This document shows, piece after piece, positions 1 through 7,434 of a stretch of DNA of 16,275 nucleotides (position 1 is the first letter of the stretch; every line of letters begins with the position of its first letter). The stretch covers positions 1-16,275 of the forward strand of contig VSOD01000040.1 of the NCBI GenBank assembly GCA_009774655.1. Reading direction: 5' to 3'. The DNA is from Lachnospiraceae bacterium (GTDB lineage Bacteria > Bacillota_A > Clostridia > Lachnospirales > Lachnospiraceae). The position numbers and the translations under genes were made by a program. The notes under the pieces were generated by a model. That model was not told the origin of the DNA. It searched no databases and saw nothing but the letters and a program-made list of their open reading frames with translations.

Positions 1-1122
1 ATTCTTCTGCGCGACTGCCACCTGATTGGTGACTTCCAGAAAGAACAGCCCCTTCTGAGCCCGGCTTTTCACACAGACTTCTCTTTCCGCTTCCGGCAGT
101 CGTCTGCATGCCTCCCCCGCATTGTCCAGCGCATTGGAGAAAAGCGCGCAGATATCCGTCTTCTCAAAGGGTAGCTCTTTCGGAATATCAATCCTGGCCT
201 CCAGCCGGATACCGTAACGGCTCATCTGCTCTTCCTTGACCGTGAGCACCGCATTGACGACCGGATCCGCACAGTACTGCAGGGAACGGCCGAATGCGCT
301 GTCTTCCATCAGGCTTTTGATATAGTCTTCCCGCTGCGCTTCCGGCAGCGTGACCGCCACCGCCAGATGATTGGCCAGATCATGTTTCAGCCGCCTTATG
401 GCGAAATGCTGCTGTTCCATGGCCGCATAATAACTCTGGTTCACCTCTGCCAGCATATTCTGTTCTTCCAGCTGCTGCTGCCGCGCCAGCACGATGACCG
501 CCTGGAACAGACCGATGAAAGACAGCAGCGACAGCAGGAGCAGTCCAAGAATATTATACCCTTTAAAACCATCCGGCATCTCCATCCAAATCCTTTCCTC
601 CTCCGTCGTCGTCAGCAGAACCACACTGAGGACAATCCCAAAAGGCGTAGCATTCAGCAGCAAAAGCAGTTTCCACAGACTGTCGGAAAGATGATACGCT
701 CTGTCCGGCGCATGTCTTCTGATCGGCAGATACAGACACAGGGCAGCAAACAGCGACAAAAACCCCGCGATGATCATGCATACTACCGGATGATCATGCC
801 TGACGTAACCCGTTAAGACAAAATTATCCCGCAGCACATTAAAAGACAGAATGGTACTGGCATACATCAGCCCGATGGCCGCTTTCTTCCAGACACTGCC
901 CTCACAGACAGCCCTGATCACAAGCAGGAAGAAAAGAACTGTCGGCAGAATATTTGCCCAGTCCCCCATATAAATAATCATCGCCAATAGCAGCCAGCAG
1001 CTTCCCCACAGGACAGCCTGCTTCCACCGCTTTTCCGATACGACGATCAATTTCTTCATTCCCTGCAGCAGCAGATAAGCCGCCGCTCCATTTATTATGA
1101 TACAAAAACAATTTATAATCAT
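1..1122 (-). CDS. Sensor histidine kinase, GHKL type (AgrC/SpoOB-like), C-terminus cut by window edge
   Basis: An open frame of 374 codons runs from ATG at 1122 to the window start with no stop, so the 3' end is missing. The first ~215 residues are very hydrophobic, with about six membrane segments (roughly 2-20, 36-52, 58-73, 112-133, 152-172, 192-213). A coiled linker rich in Gln and Glu follows (214-240). The cytoplasmic kinase part shows the SpoOB/GHKL dimerisation box RRLKHDLANHL with the likely phospho-acceptor His247, and an N box (NALDNAGEA, residues 330-338) of the HATPase domain; the G boxes lie outside the window. An AAGGA site precedes the start. It sits 38 bp downstream of the LytTR regulator in the same direction, so it is almost certainly that regulator's partner. 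The ligand is unknown; AgrC-class kinases often sense peptides, but no peptide gene is visible here. Confidence 0.9.
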   Translation of the reverse strand, partial: MIINCFCIIINGAAAYLLLQGMKKLIVVSEKRWKQAVLWGSCWLLLAMIIYMGDWANILPTVLFFLLVIRAVCEGSVWKKAAIGLMYASTILSFNVLRDNFVLTGYVRHDHPVVCMIIAGFLSLFAALCLYLPIRRHAPDRAYHLSDSLWKLLLLLNATPFGIVLSVVLLTTTEEERIWMEMPDGFKGYNILGLLLLSLLSFIGLFQAVIVLARQQQLEEQNMLAEVNQSYYAAMEQQHFAIRRLKHDLANHLAVAVTLPEAQREDYIKSLMEDSAFGRSLQYCADPVVNAVLTVKEEQMSRYGIRLEARIDIPKELPFEKTDICALFSNALDNAGEACRRLPEAEREVCVKSRAQKGLFFLEVTNQVAVAQKN

Positions 1123-1160
1123 TTCCCGTTCCTTCTGTCCATTCCTCTCTATGCGCTGTC

Positions 1161-1871
1161 CTAACAGCCTCCCAGCATGGATCTGGCAATCTTCTTCATG
1201 GCCTCTTCCCTGTGGTTTCTGCTGCATGGCAGCTGCCGGCCGCCCACCATGACCGCATCGCTGCCCAGATGATCCACCCGGGCCGGATTCACCAGATAAC
1301 GTTGATGGATCCGCACACACCGGCCGCCCAGCCGCGCTGCGATCTCGTCCAGTTTCGCATAGAAATAATATTCCCCCTGCTCCGTGACCAGCGTGACTAT
1401 ACGTTTATCGGAACAGAAACAGAGGATATCCTGCAGCAAAAACCGCCACGTTCCGTCCGCATTTTTGAAGGAAAAAGCCTTATCTTCCTCCTGCTCCAAT
1501 CGCGTCCGCACCCGGCAAAGCACTTCCATCAGCTTCTGCGCCGTGACCGGTTTGAGCATGTAATCCAGCGCACCCACACTGTAGCCCTCAAATACAAACT
1601 CGCTGTAGCCCGTCAGAAAAACGATCATGATCTGCTCATCAAATGTCCTGATCTGCTTTGCTGTCTCCATGCCGTTTAAACCCTTCATCTCAATATCCAG
1701 AAAAAGTAAATCCACCTCTCCCGGATGCTTTCCAAGCCACGATACGGCATTACTTCCGGCGGAAAACTCATATACGATCTCTTCCGACTTCTCCATAAGC
1801 GCCTTTTCCAGCTGAAAGCGCAGCGCGTCTCTCGCATCCGCCTCATCGTCACATATCGCGATCCGTAACAT
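1161..1871 (-). CDS. LytTR-family response regulator (AgrA/VirR-like)
   Basis: A complete 236-residue protein with an N-terminal receiver domain and a C-terminal LytTR DNA-binding domain, the usual size for this family. The receiver has the acidic pair Asp8-Asp9, the likely phosphorylated Asp59 (LLFLDIEM), the switch Thr in FLTGYS and Lys107 (YMLKP). The LytTR part begins near residue 130 and includes the family stretch RIHQRYLVNP. The start ATG follows a strong ribosome site, GGGAGGAGAA. It is first in a leftward operon with the GHKL kinase. It is divergent from an ABC transporter operon, and the shared gap carries two perfect LytTR-consensus repeats, so it probably regulates the transporter, its own operon, or both. 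Confidence 0.93.
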   Translation of the reverse strand: MLRIAICDDEADARDALRFQLEKALMEKSEEIVYEFSAGSNAVSWLGKHPGEVDLLFLDIEMKGLNGMETAKQIRTFDEQIMIVFLTGYSEFVFEGYSVGALDYMLKPVTAQKLMEVLCRVRTRLEQEEDKAFSFKNADGTWRFLLQDILCFCSDKRIVTLVTEQGEYYFYAKLDEIAARLGGRCVRIHQRYLVNPARVDHLGSDAVMVGGRQLPCSRNHREEAMKKIARSMLGGC

Positions 1872-2059
1872 GCAATTCTCCTCCCTCTTCCATGAAGATC
1901 CGGTCAGTCATATCGTTCTGTAACAATCCGGGATTTGCCACGTCCAGGCAAGTCCCTGTTCCCGTCACGTCATATAGCATCACCCGGGGAACCATTTCCC
2001 GTGTCTACATCTTACCATAACCCAATCCCCAAAGTACACGTCCACTCTTTTCCTCTGCT

Positions 2060-2093
2060 CCAAACTTTACAGAGAATACCGCCAAACTTTACA
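2060..2093 (-). promoter_or_regulatory. Probable LytTR regulator binding site, two direct repeats
   Basis: The 12-mer CCAAACTTTACA occurs exactly twice, at 2060-2071 and 2082-2093. On the minus strand each copy contains AAAGTTTGG. This fits every position of the LytTR half-site consensus [TA][AC][CA]GTTN[AG][TG], and the two 9-mers are separated by 13 bp, the spacing known for AgrA/VirR/AlgR-class sites. The period of 22 bp puts both on the same face of the helix. The site lies 188 bp upstream of the LytTR regulator gene and 119 bp upstream of the ABC ATPase gene. Looser look-alikes occur at 2028-2037 and 2111-2122. Which operon it controls cannot be told from position alone. Confidence 0.75.
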
Positions 2094-2138
2094 AAACCTG
2101 CTTCCGCTCTCCAAAAATGACAATCAGGCCCGCCGTTT

Positions 2139-2168
2139 TTGACACCCTGCAGACCGGACCGGTATGCC
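2139..2168 (+). promoter_or_regulatory. Candidate promoter of the ABC transporter operon
   Basis: A perfect -35 element TTGACA (2139-2144) is followed after 18 bp by a poor -10, TATGCC (2163-2168). An alternative extended -10, TGCTATTCT (2172-2180), is too far from this -35. An 11-bp palindrome ACCGG-A-CCGGT (2153-2163) sits in the spacer and could be an operator or chance. The LytTR repeats lie about 45 bp upstream of the -35. A weak -10 would fit an activator-dependent promoter, but this is inference. Confidence 0.35.
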
Positions 2169-2212
2169 GCGTGCTATTCTTTTAGCAGAGTAAAAGAAAG
2201 CGAGGTATCTAT

Positions 2213-2950
2213 ATGTTATATGTCAAAAATCTCTACAAATCCTATCAGACCGGAAAAAACAAATATCAAGTGTTAAACGGTGTTGATTTCTGTGTAGAAA
2301 AGGGAGAATTTGTGGCCGTGATGGGGCCTTCTGGTTCTGGAAAGACCACTCTTCTCAACTGTATTTCCTGCTATATCCCCTTCGATAAGGGAGAAATCAC
2401 CATCGGCGGCACCAATCTGGCGGGCCTTGACGATGCCGGACTGGCGCACTTTCGGAATACGCAGCTCGGTTTTGTCTTTCAGGATTTCATGCTCTTAGAC
2501 GGGCTGACCATCCGTGAAAATATTCTGGTGCCGCGGATCGTACAGGGCGAAGTGTCCGGGGACGCGGAGGAGCTTACCGACAGGCTGACGGCTCTTTTCG
2601 GCATCCAGCATATCGCAGCCAAATACCCGGCCGAGATCTCCGGCGGCGAGAAACAACGGGCGGCCGTGGCGCGCAGCCTGATCAACAATCCCCTGATCAT
2701 CCTTGCGGACGAACCTACCGGCAATCTGGATTCCAAGTCCAGCCGCGCCGTGATCGAAAGCTTCGGGGAGGTAAAGAAACGCATGGACGCTACGATCTTT
2801 ATGGTAACCCACGACAGCTTTGCCGCTTCCTTCTGCGACCGCGTGATCCTTTTAAAAGACGGTTCCATCTACCGCCAGCTGGAGCGGCAGGGTGAGCGCG
2901 GACAGTTTCAGGACCAGCTGCTTATTGCGATCAAAGAGATGACTGAATAA
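2213..2950 (+). CDS. ABC transporter ATP-binding protein, BceA/LolD/MacB class
   Basis: A 245-residue nucleotide-binding subunit that powers the membrane partner encoded 15 bp downstream. All ABC motifs are present: Walker A GPSGSGKTT (38-46), Q loop FVFQDF (Gln90), signature SGGEKQR (143-149), Walker B IILADEP with Glu167, D loop GNLD (170-173) and the switch His200 (VTHD). The sequence after Walker B (DEPTGNLDSKSS) is typical of the LolD/MacB/BceA group, which works with FtsX-type permeases in export, lipoprotein release or antimicrobial peptide resistance rather than nutrient import. The ATG follows an AGCGAGGT ribosome site at normal spacing. The start is well supported because the protein begins directly with the usual first strand (LYVKNLYKSY). 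Confidence 0.93.
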   Translation: MLYVKNLYKSYQTGKNKYQVLNGVDFCVEKGEFVAVMGPSGSGKTTLLNCISCYIPFDKGEITIGGTNLAGLDDAGLAHFRNTQLGFVFQDFMLLDGLTIRENILVPRIVQGEVSGDAEELTDRLTALFGIQHIAAKYPAEISGGEKQRAAVARSLINNPLIILADEPTGNLDSKSSRAVIESFGEVKKRMDATIFMVTHDSFAASFCDRVILLKDGSIYRQLERQGERGQFQDQLLIAIKEMTE

Positions 2951-2965
2951 TTCGGAGGTATTGAT

Positions 2966-5101
2966 ATGTCACAGACTTTAACGATGAAAAAAATGGAGCA
3001 GAGGCTGCAGCGGGCGGACCGGAAGCACGCGCATCTGTATCTGTTCTGTAATTTTACCGCATTGATGATCATTTCCGCCTACTCGGGCATGATGCTGTCG
3101 CCGACGGTACAGACCACTTTTCCGCCGGGCGGGGACAGCCGCAAGCAGATGAACGCTATCTTTATACTGACATTGATCGGCTGCGTTGTGTTTACCATCT
3201 ATGCCGCCGGCCTCTTTTTCCGGCATAAATCAAGACAGCTGGGCATCCTGATGGCGCTGGGCGCTTCCAGGAAGAGACTGATGCCGGGCTTATTTCGGGA
3301 AGTCCTGTTCTTAAGCGGCTTCTCCTGTACGGCGGGCATTCTGGCCGGATTTCCTTTTATCTGGATTATCTGGTCACTCTTCCGGCTGCTCCTCATTGAC
3401 AGCTCGGATATGAGACTTTCCTTTGATCCCGTATGCCTGCTGATCTCCTTTGCATTTCTGCTGGCGGTGGCCGCTTTTTCCTGTATATTCGCCTGGCACT
3501 ATCTGCGGAGAACCATTATCATGGAGGTCATCCGGGAGGAGCACATCAACGAACCCGTAAAGGAGCTCGGAAAATGGTGCGCGCCGGCGGGTTGTATCCT
3601 TCTTGCCGCCGGGGTTCTTCTTGGATACTGCACGCCCATTTTCTATCTTTACAAGGTTCAAGCTCTGCCGCCTGTATGGATGAACCTCCTCTATGCGCCG
3701 GCATTTGCAGGGCTTTATATGATCATGCTCCATGCCGTGGTCCACGGGTTTGGACGCCGTAAACATGCCCCCTACAAGAATATTATTGCCCGAAGCATGA
3801 TGAAGTTTCAGGGAAAACAGACCGTAAACAATATGATTGTCGTTACGCTGCTGATTGCCAGCGCCTGTTTCGGCATCTTCTATGTCCCCATCCTGTCCAT
3901 CGGCACGATCATGGAATATCATGCCCAGCCCTACGATTATTTCTATCACTACCGGGCCGACCAGACCCTGCCGGACAGGGCGGCCATAGAAACGCTCGCC
4001 GAGGAATACGGCCTGTCCTTAAAAGACTGGGGCGAATTCGACTATATCACGCTGGCATTCGGAGCCTTCTCCAGCATAATGGAGGAAGACGGCAAACACT
4101 GGCATGATGAATACATCCCCATATGCATAGAAAAAAGAGTCATCTCCGAAGACACGTGGAACACGCTCACCGGCGAGAATATAGATGTCCTCCCCGGCAC
4201 TTACCTGTGTATCACCAATCAGGAGGAAACAGCCCTCTCCATAATCAGCAGCGCGAAACACATCACCAATATGGTCACACGCACACAGATCTCCACCCAA
4301 TATGCGGGCCTTCTCCATTACGACCTGATGACGGACATGCGCGGCTATTGTGTATTGGACAATACGGATTACGCACTGCTCTCGGAAGGCCTGACCGACG
4401 ACTGGAAAGGCAGGATCGTATCCTTTAATGTGGACGGCAAAGACAGCTATCCCTTCGCCGACGCCCTTTTTCACCGCATGGTTTCGTGCTTTGATGAAAA
4501 TTGCTTTACTGCCGTGTACCACGATCGGATCACCACCATCAGGGCCGAAGAACAGGGTATCGCAGACTGGCAGGCGTCCGATCCCATGATGCGTATTGAC
4601 CCGGCAGAAGCAGATTCCCTCACCTTTCGCCAGAACTGGGAATATATCCCCCGGTTCCGTATTTTAAGCATGAACGATTTCCTGCTGTCCACGTCCGTAT
4701 TTTTGATGATGTTCCTGTTTATTTTCATCGTATGCATCCTGACGGTTCTGATCATCTGTTATACCCGCTGTCAGACCATCGCCTTAAACAACCGCTATAT
4801 CTTCGACGATCTAAAGAAACTGGGTGCATCTCCCAACTTCCTGGACAGGGAAGTGAGAAGCCAGTGCGGCAGTGTCTTCAGGGTGCCGGCTGTGGTGGCG
4901 CTGATCGCTGTCTACCTGTTTTTTATCCTGCTGCTGTATGGCAATGACGGGCAGCTCGTGTACAGCGAGATCGTATCGCTGGGGGCGTGCCTGGGAATCG
5001 AGGCGGCGCTTAGCATACTGATCTACGGAGTTTACCGGGTTACCGTTGCCGGGATCAGACAGAAGCTGGGCATATTCCTCCAGGTGACAGAAATAGAATA
5101 A
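2966..5101 (+). CDS. FtsX-family ABC transporter permease, BceB-like
   Basis: A 711-residue membrane protein, the partner of the ATPase just upstream; CGGAGG precedes its start. Hydropathy read by eye gives about ten membrane segments. Four lie in an N-terminal FtsX domain (roughly 30-50, 66-88, 108-135, 151-175), followed by three more (206-226, 233-255, 285-312). A large hydrophilic extracellular domain of ~270 residues (about 315-585) follows, then three segments in a C-terminal FtsX domain (590-615, 645-665, 672-695). The LGILMALGAS stretch (around 80) and the matching KLGASPNF stretch (near 635) are the duplicated FtsX signature. This layout, one big loop between segments 7 and 8, is that of BceB-type peptide-antibiotic resistance transporters, which usually pair with an OmpR-type regulator; here the neighbouring pair is LytTR/GHKL instead. 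The substrate cannot be read from the sequence. Confidence 0.88.
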   Translation: MSQTLTMKKMEQRLQRADRKHAHLYLFCNFTALMIISAYSGMMLSPTVQTTFPPGGDSRKQMNAIFILTLIGCVVFTIYAAGLFFRHKSRQLGILMALGASRKRLMPGLFREVLFLSGFSCTAGILAGFPFIWIIWSLFRLLLIDSSDMRLSFDPVCLLISFAFLLAVAAFSCIFAWHYLRRTIIMEVIREEHINEPVKELGKWCAPAGCILLAAGVLLGYCTPIFYLYKVQALPPVWMNLLYAPAFAGLYMIMLHAVVHGFGRRKHAPYKNIIARSMMKFQGKQTVNNMIVVTLLIASACFGIFYVPILSIGTIMEYHAQPYDYFYHYRADQTLPDRAAIETLAEEYGLSLKDWGEFDYITLAFGAFSSIMEEDGKHWHDEYIPICIEKRVISEDTWNTLTGENIDVLPGTYLCITNQEETALSIISSAKHITNMVTRTQISTQYAGLLHYDLMTDMRGYCVLDNTDYALLSEGLTDDWKGRIVSFNVDGKDSYPFADALFHRMVSCFDENCFTAVYHDRITTIRAEEQGIADWQASDPMMRIDPAEADSLTFRQNWEYIPRFRILSMNDFLLSTSVFLMMFLFIFIVCILTVLIICYTRCQTIALNNRYIFDDLKKLGASPNFLDREVRSQCGSVFRVPAVVALIAVYLFFILLLYGNDGQLVYSEIVSLGACLGIEAALSILIYGVYRVTVAGIRQKLGIFLQVTEIE

Positions 5102-5186
5102 AAGTTGATCGAAAAACAGACATGAGCCGTTTTCTGGTCTGCTTCACGACCTTGTATAATCTGAAACCATTTCTTACAAGATCAGA

Positions 5187-5229
5187 AAAGAGCTGTCCTT
5201 TTGCATAAGCAGCAAATTGACAGCTCTTT
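5187..5229. terminator. Two-part hairpin, likely bidirectional terminator between convergent genes
   Basis: An exact 11-bp inverted repeat (5187-5197 AAAGAGCTGTC with 5219-5229) is extended across a 2x2 internal loop by a second 5-bp stem, TTTGC (5200-5204) with GCAAA (5212-5216), closing a 7-base loop. It lies between the rightward permease (ends 5101) and the leftward TOPRIM-like gene (ends 5256). Read leftwards it ends in CTCTTTTCT, a fair U tract; rightwards the U tract is only three bases. Function as a terminator for both operons is the simplest reading. An end of an old mobile element is a less likely alternative. Confidence 0.65.
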
Positions 5230-5255
5230 CACGTAACTCACCTTGTTTCCCTACC

Positions 5256-5843
5256 TCAGTATATTCCCAGCACCTTGTATAAAGATTCTAACTGCGTATG
5301 AACGCCCTGCACTATTCTATCAATATCAAGTCGTTCAACCATACCATTACTTTTCATTCCCTTATAATACATCTTGTTTGCCTGTTTAAAAAGTTTTTTC
5401 AATTTATCATATCCATTGCCTCCGGATACTTTCGTTTTCTTTGACAAACGAAGAAATGATATTATTCCGTCCACATCAAGTAAAAACCAGTCTTCAATAG
5501 AACGTTCTGCTCTTATGTGGATAACGTTTCGGACTCCATTCTCCTTAAAAGCAGCTTCTACTTCACTCCAATTTATCGGAGGTTTGGGAGAGAGTTCAAA
5601 AACATCTGTGTCTCTACATAAAGCGACATTAAACTCACATTCCTCTCCATACTTAGGCTTTATTTCCTTTATAAACTTACGTAGAGCAATATTTTTAAAT
5701 CCTCCGACACCTTTGACGTTTTTACATTCAATGTTAATATCAAATCTTCCATCTGCCCTCTTCTGCCTGGCATTTGATATTACACGTTTATAAAACTCAA
5801 CTTCTGTATCTCCCTCAACAAATAATACAAGGCATTTACTCAT
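5256..5843 (-). CDS. Small TOPRIM/RloB-like protein, putative nuclease of a two-gene defence cassette
   Basis: A 195-residue protein. The start chosen is ATG 5843 (MSKCLVLFVEG), which places the first strand of a TOPRIM fold at the N-terminus; a start 42 bases further up is possible but would only add a non-conserved tail. TOPRIM-like acidic motifs are visible: LFVEGDTE with Glu10, then ALCRDTDVF with Asp78 and Asp80 (the DxD), then RSIEDWFLLD (115-123), as seen in RloB, OLD-TOPRIM and DUF4435-like families. Such domains bind metal and cut or nick nucleic acid. The remainder is Lys-rich. Its start codon overlaps the stop of the upstream ATPase gene by 8 bp, implying translational coupling and a shared complex. 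The exact family is not certain: RloB, DUF4276 and AriB/DUF4435-like are all possible, and cleavage activity is inferred. Confidence 0.72.
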   Translation of the reverse strand: MSKCLVLFVEGDTEVEFYKRVISNARQKRADGRFDINIECKNVKGVGGFKNIALRKFIKEIKPKYGEECEFNVALCRDTDVFELSPKPPINWSEVEAAFKENGVRNVIHIRAERSIEDWFLLDVDGIISFLRLSKKTKVSGGNGYDKLKKLFKQANKMYYKGMKSNGMVERLDIDRIVQGVHTQLESLYKVLGIY

Positions 5844-7122
5844 GCATATCACACTCCAGATAGTCTTCCCAATCACATTCCTCATCCGCCAGCATTGAAA
5901 ACAGGTAATCTCCTATACTCATCTTAAAATCCGCAGCATCCTGTTGTAATAAACGCTGACCCGATTTTTTGAATTTATAAAACTCGGCGATCCCTGGCTT
6001 CCTGTTTATGCCCACATGTATCCATGAAGGTTCAAAATAACTCACAACGTAAGGCGAGTGACTGGTTACGATTATCTTACAATCATCCAACAACTGACTG
6101 ATTATTTGCACATAAGCCCGAAACAAACTTGGATGCACTGAATTCTCCGGTTCTTCGATTGCAATCAGAGAAACATTTCCTTCATTGGCCAAAATGATCC
6201 TCGCCAGAATCATAAACACTCTTTTTGCACCATCTGACATCATCGCAAAATCAATGGGATATATTAAATTCTTATCTTTCACAAATAAGACGTATATGGC
6301 ATTTGCTATTACAAACGGAGAATCGGCAGGTAATCTATCATTGTCTCCACCATTAAATTTGTATTGCTTAACAATAATGTCTTCAACATCAGGAAATAAA
6401 TCTTTATATACTTCCTTCAACAGGGCAAATTTATCCGGATTTTTCTCCTGTAATTGATATATTACACGTGGAAGGCTTTCTGCATCGACAGCCATGTCTT
6501 CTAAGCCTTTGCGAATAAATGGATCTGGCTGATAAAAACTTTTTGCATCCAGATTATTCTCCATATAAAATCTCATACTATTCATTTTTTTAATAATTAC
6601 AGCATAAAACAGTTCATCATATGCTCGGAGCTTATTTACAACAAGTTCCGCTGCCTCAACATTTATTTTGGATGAGCATCTGCCCGTTTCAGAACTTTTA
6701 TATAATGCTGTCTGCCCCTCTCTATTGATCAGCTGAGTATATTTCTGCCCCCTGTCTTCCGGCCTGATCTTCAAATATTCGGACACAATATATGGTTCGA
6801 TACTCTCATCACACTTCCAGGCAAATTCATATCCATAAAGTACACGATATTCAATATCATCCAGTTCAGTCAAAATCTCCATTTGAAATTTGTAATTTCT
6901 GTTAACCATATAGCTGTTAATTGGTATTAAATTCGAATTAGCCATCATATCAGCTTTATCTTCCATTGTAGCTTTCATATATGTCAAACCAAAATCAATA
7001 GCAGCAAGTACATTCGATTTGCCAAAATTGTTTAACGCCACTAAAGCTGTAATGTTATCGAAACCAATTTTAACATTTGACAGATTCTTGAATCCATCGA
7101 TCAAAACCGCCTGAATTTTCAT
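5836..7122 (-). CDS. AAA15/OLD-like ATPase of a putative defence cassette
   Basis: A 428-residue SMC/ABC-like ATPase. The start is set at ATG 7122, which has AAGGAAAGG 8 bases upstream and begins with the family opening MKIQAVLIDGFKNL; an in-frame ATG at 7155 has no such site. Motifs seen: a P loop ALNNFGKSN (29-37) in which the usual first Gly is Ala, an ABC-like signature SDGAKR (296-301), Walker B IAIEEPE with Glu323-Glu324, the DxxHP-like stretch NSVHP, and the switch TSHSP (353-357). Between P loop and signature is the ~260-residue insert typical of AAA15/OLD proteins. It lacks the C-terminal TOPRIM domain of OLD/GajA, but the next gene supplies one, so the pair looks like a split OLD or an AbiL/PARIS-type system. 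Base composition is much more AT-rich than the flanking genes, suggesting transfer. Its target and trigger are unknown. Confidence 0.82.
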   Translation of the reverse strand: MKIQAVLIDGFKNLSNVKIGFDNITALVALNNFGKSNVLAAIDFGLTYMKATMEDKADMMANSNLIPINSYMVNRNYKFQMEILTELDDIEYRVLYGYEFAWKCDESIEPYIVSEYLKIRPEDRGQKYTQLINREGQTALYKSSETGRCSSKINVEAAELVVNKLRAYDELFYAVIIKKMNSMRFYMENNLDAKSFYQPDPFIRKGLEDMAVDAESLPRVIYQLQEKNPDKFALLKEVYKDLFPDVEDIIVKQYKFNGGDNDRLPADSPFVIANAIYVLFVKDKNLIYPIDFAMMSDGAKRVFMILARIILANEGNVSLIAIEEPENSVHPSLFRAYVQIISQLLDDCKIIVTSHSPYVVSYFEPSWIHVGINRKPGIAEFYKFKKSGQRLLQQDAADFKMSIGDYLFSMLADEECDWEDYLECDMHE

Positions 7123-7155
7123 ACCGCAGCACCTTTCCTTTTGTAGTGTATTCAT

Positions 7156-7184
7156 ACCATATCATCTTTTCTTTTAAAACGCAA
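7156..7184 (-). promoter_or_regulatory. Candidate promoter of the ATPase/TOPRIM operon
   Basis: Read on the minus strand: TTGCGT (7184-7179), a 17-bp spacer, then an extended -10 TGATATGGT (7164-7156). Transcription would start near 7149, leaving a leader of about 27 bases with the AAGGAAAGG ribosome site. The -35 is weak. A perfect TATAAT also lies upstream (7212-7207) but has no good -35. One copy of the 11-bp repeat covers the -35. Confidence 0.45.
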
Positions 7185-7248
7185 TATTTCTTTTCGTATT
7201 ATTTTAATTATATCCACTTTTCCTTGTAATTATTTCATAAAACGCAAT
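7175..7248. repeat. Two 11-bp direct repeats in the ATPase operon promoter region
   Basis: TAAAACGCAAT occurs exactly at 7175-7185 and 7238-7248, a period of 63 bp, or six helical turns. The proximal copy overlaps the proposed -35. Such spacing would suit a looping or cooperative repressor site, but AT-rich DNA makes some chance similarity possible. No regulator gene is next to the cassette. Confidence 0.45.
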
Positions 7249-7434
7249 TTCCTCGTATGTTTTATTGTTTTTATATCTTTTAAGCAAAATAAAAATTTTA
7301 CTGGATTCTGGTTACAACCTGCAGGTCTTCTCCATAATCTCAGTATTGAACAGCCAATGACAACTGTCAAACAAAAAAAGCGAGATAAAATCAGCATGGC
7401 GTGAATGTAGAAAATCACCTGCTTTGACAGCGAA

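Noticed and set aside
902..1189. 95-codon leftward open frame overlapping the sensor kinase gene
   Set aside because: It is out of frame with the kinase reading, which continues with clear membrane segments and the H and N boxes.
3374..3949. 191-codon leftward open frame inside the permease gene
   Set aside because: Antisense to a well-supported FtsX-type permease; no recognisable motifs.
7123..7155. Longer start for the ATPase at ATG 7155
   Set aside because: The added 11 residues contain no family sequence and there is no ribosome site before it, whereas ATG 7122 has AAGGAAAGG at proper spacing.
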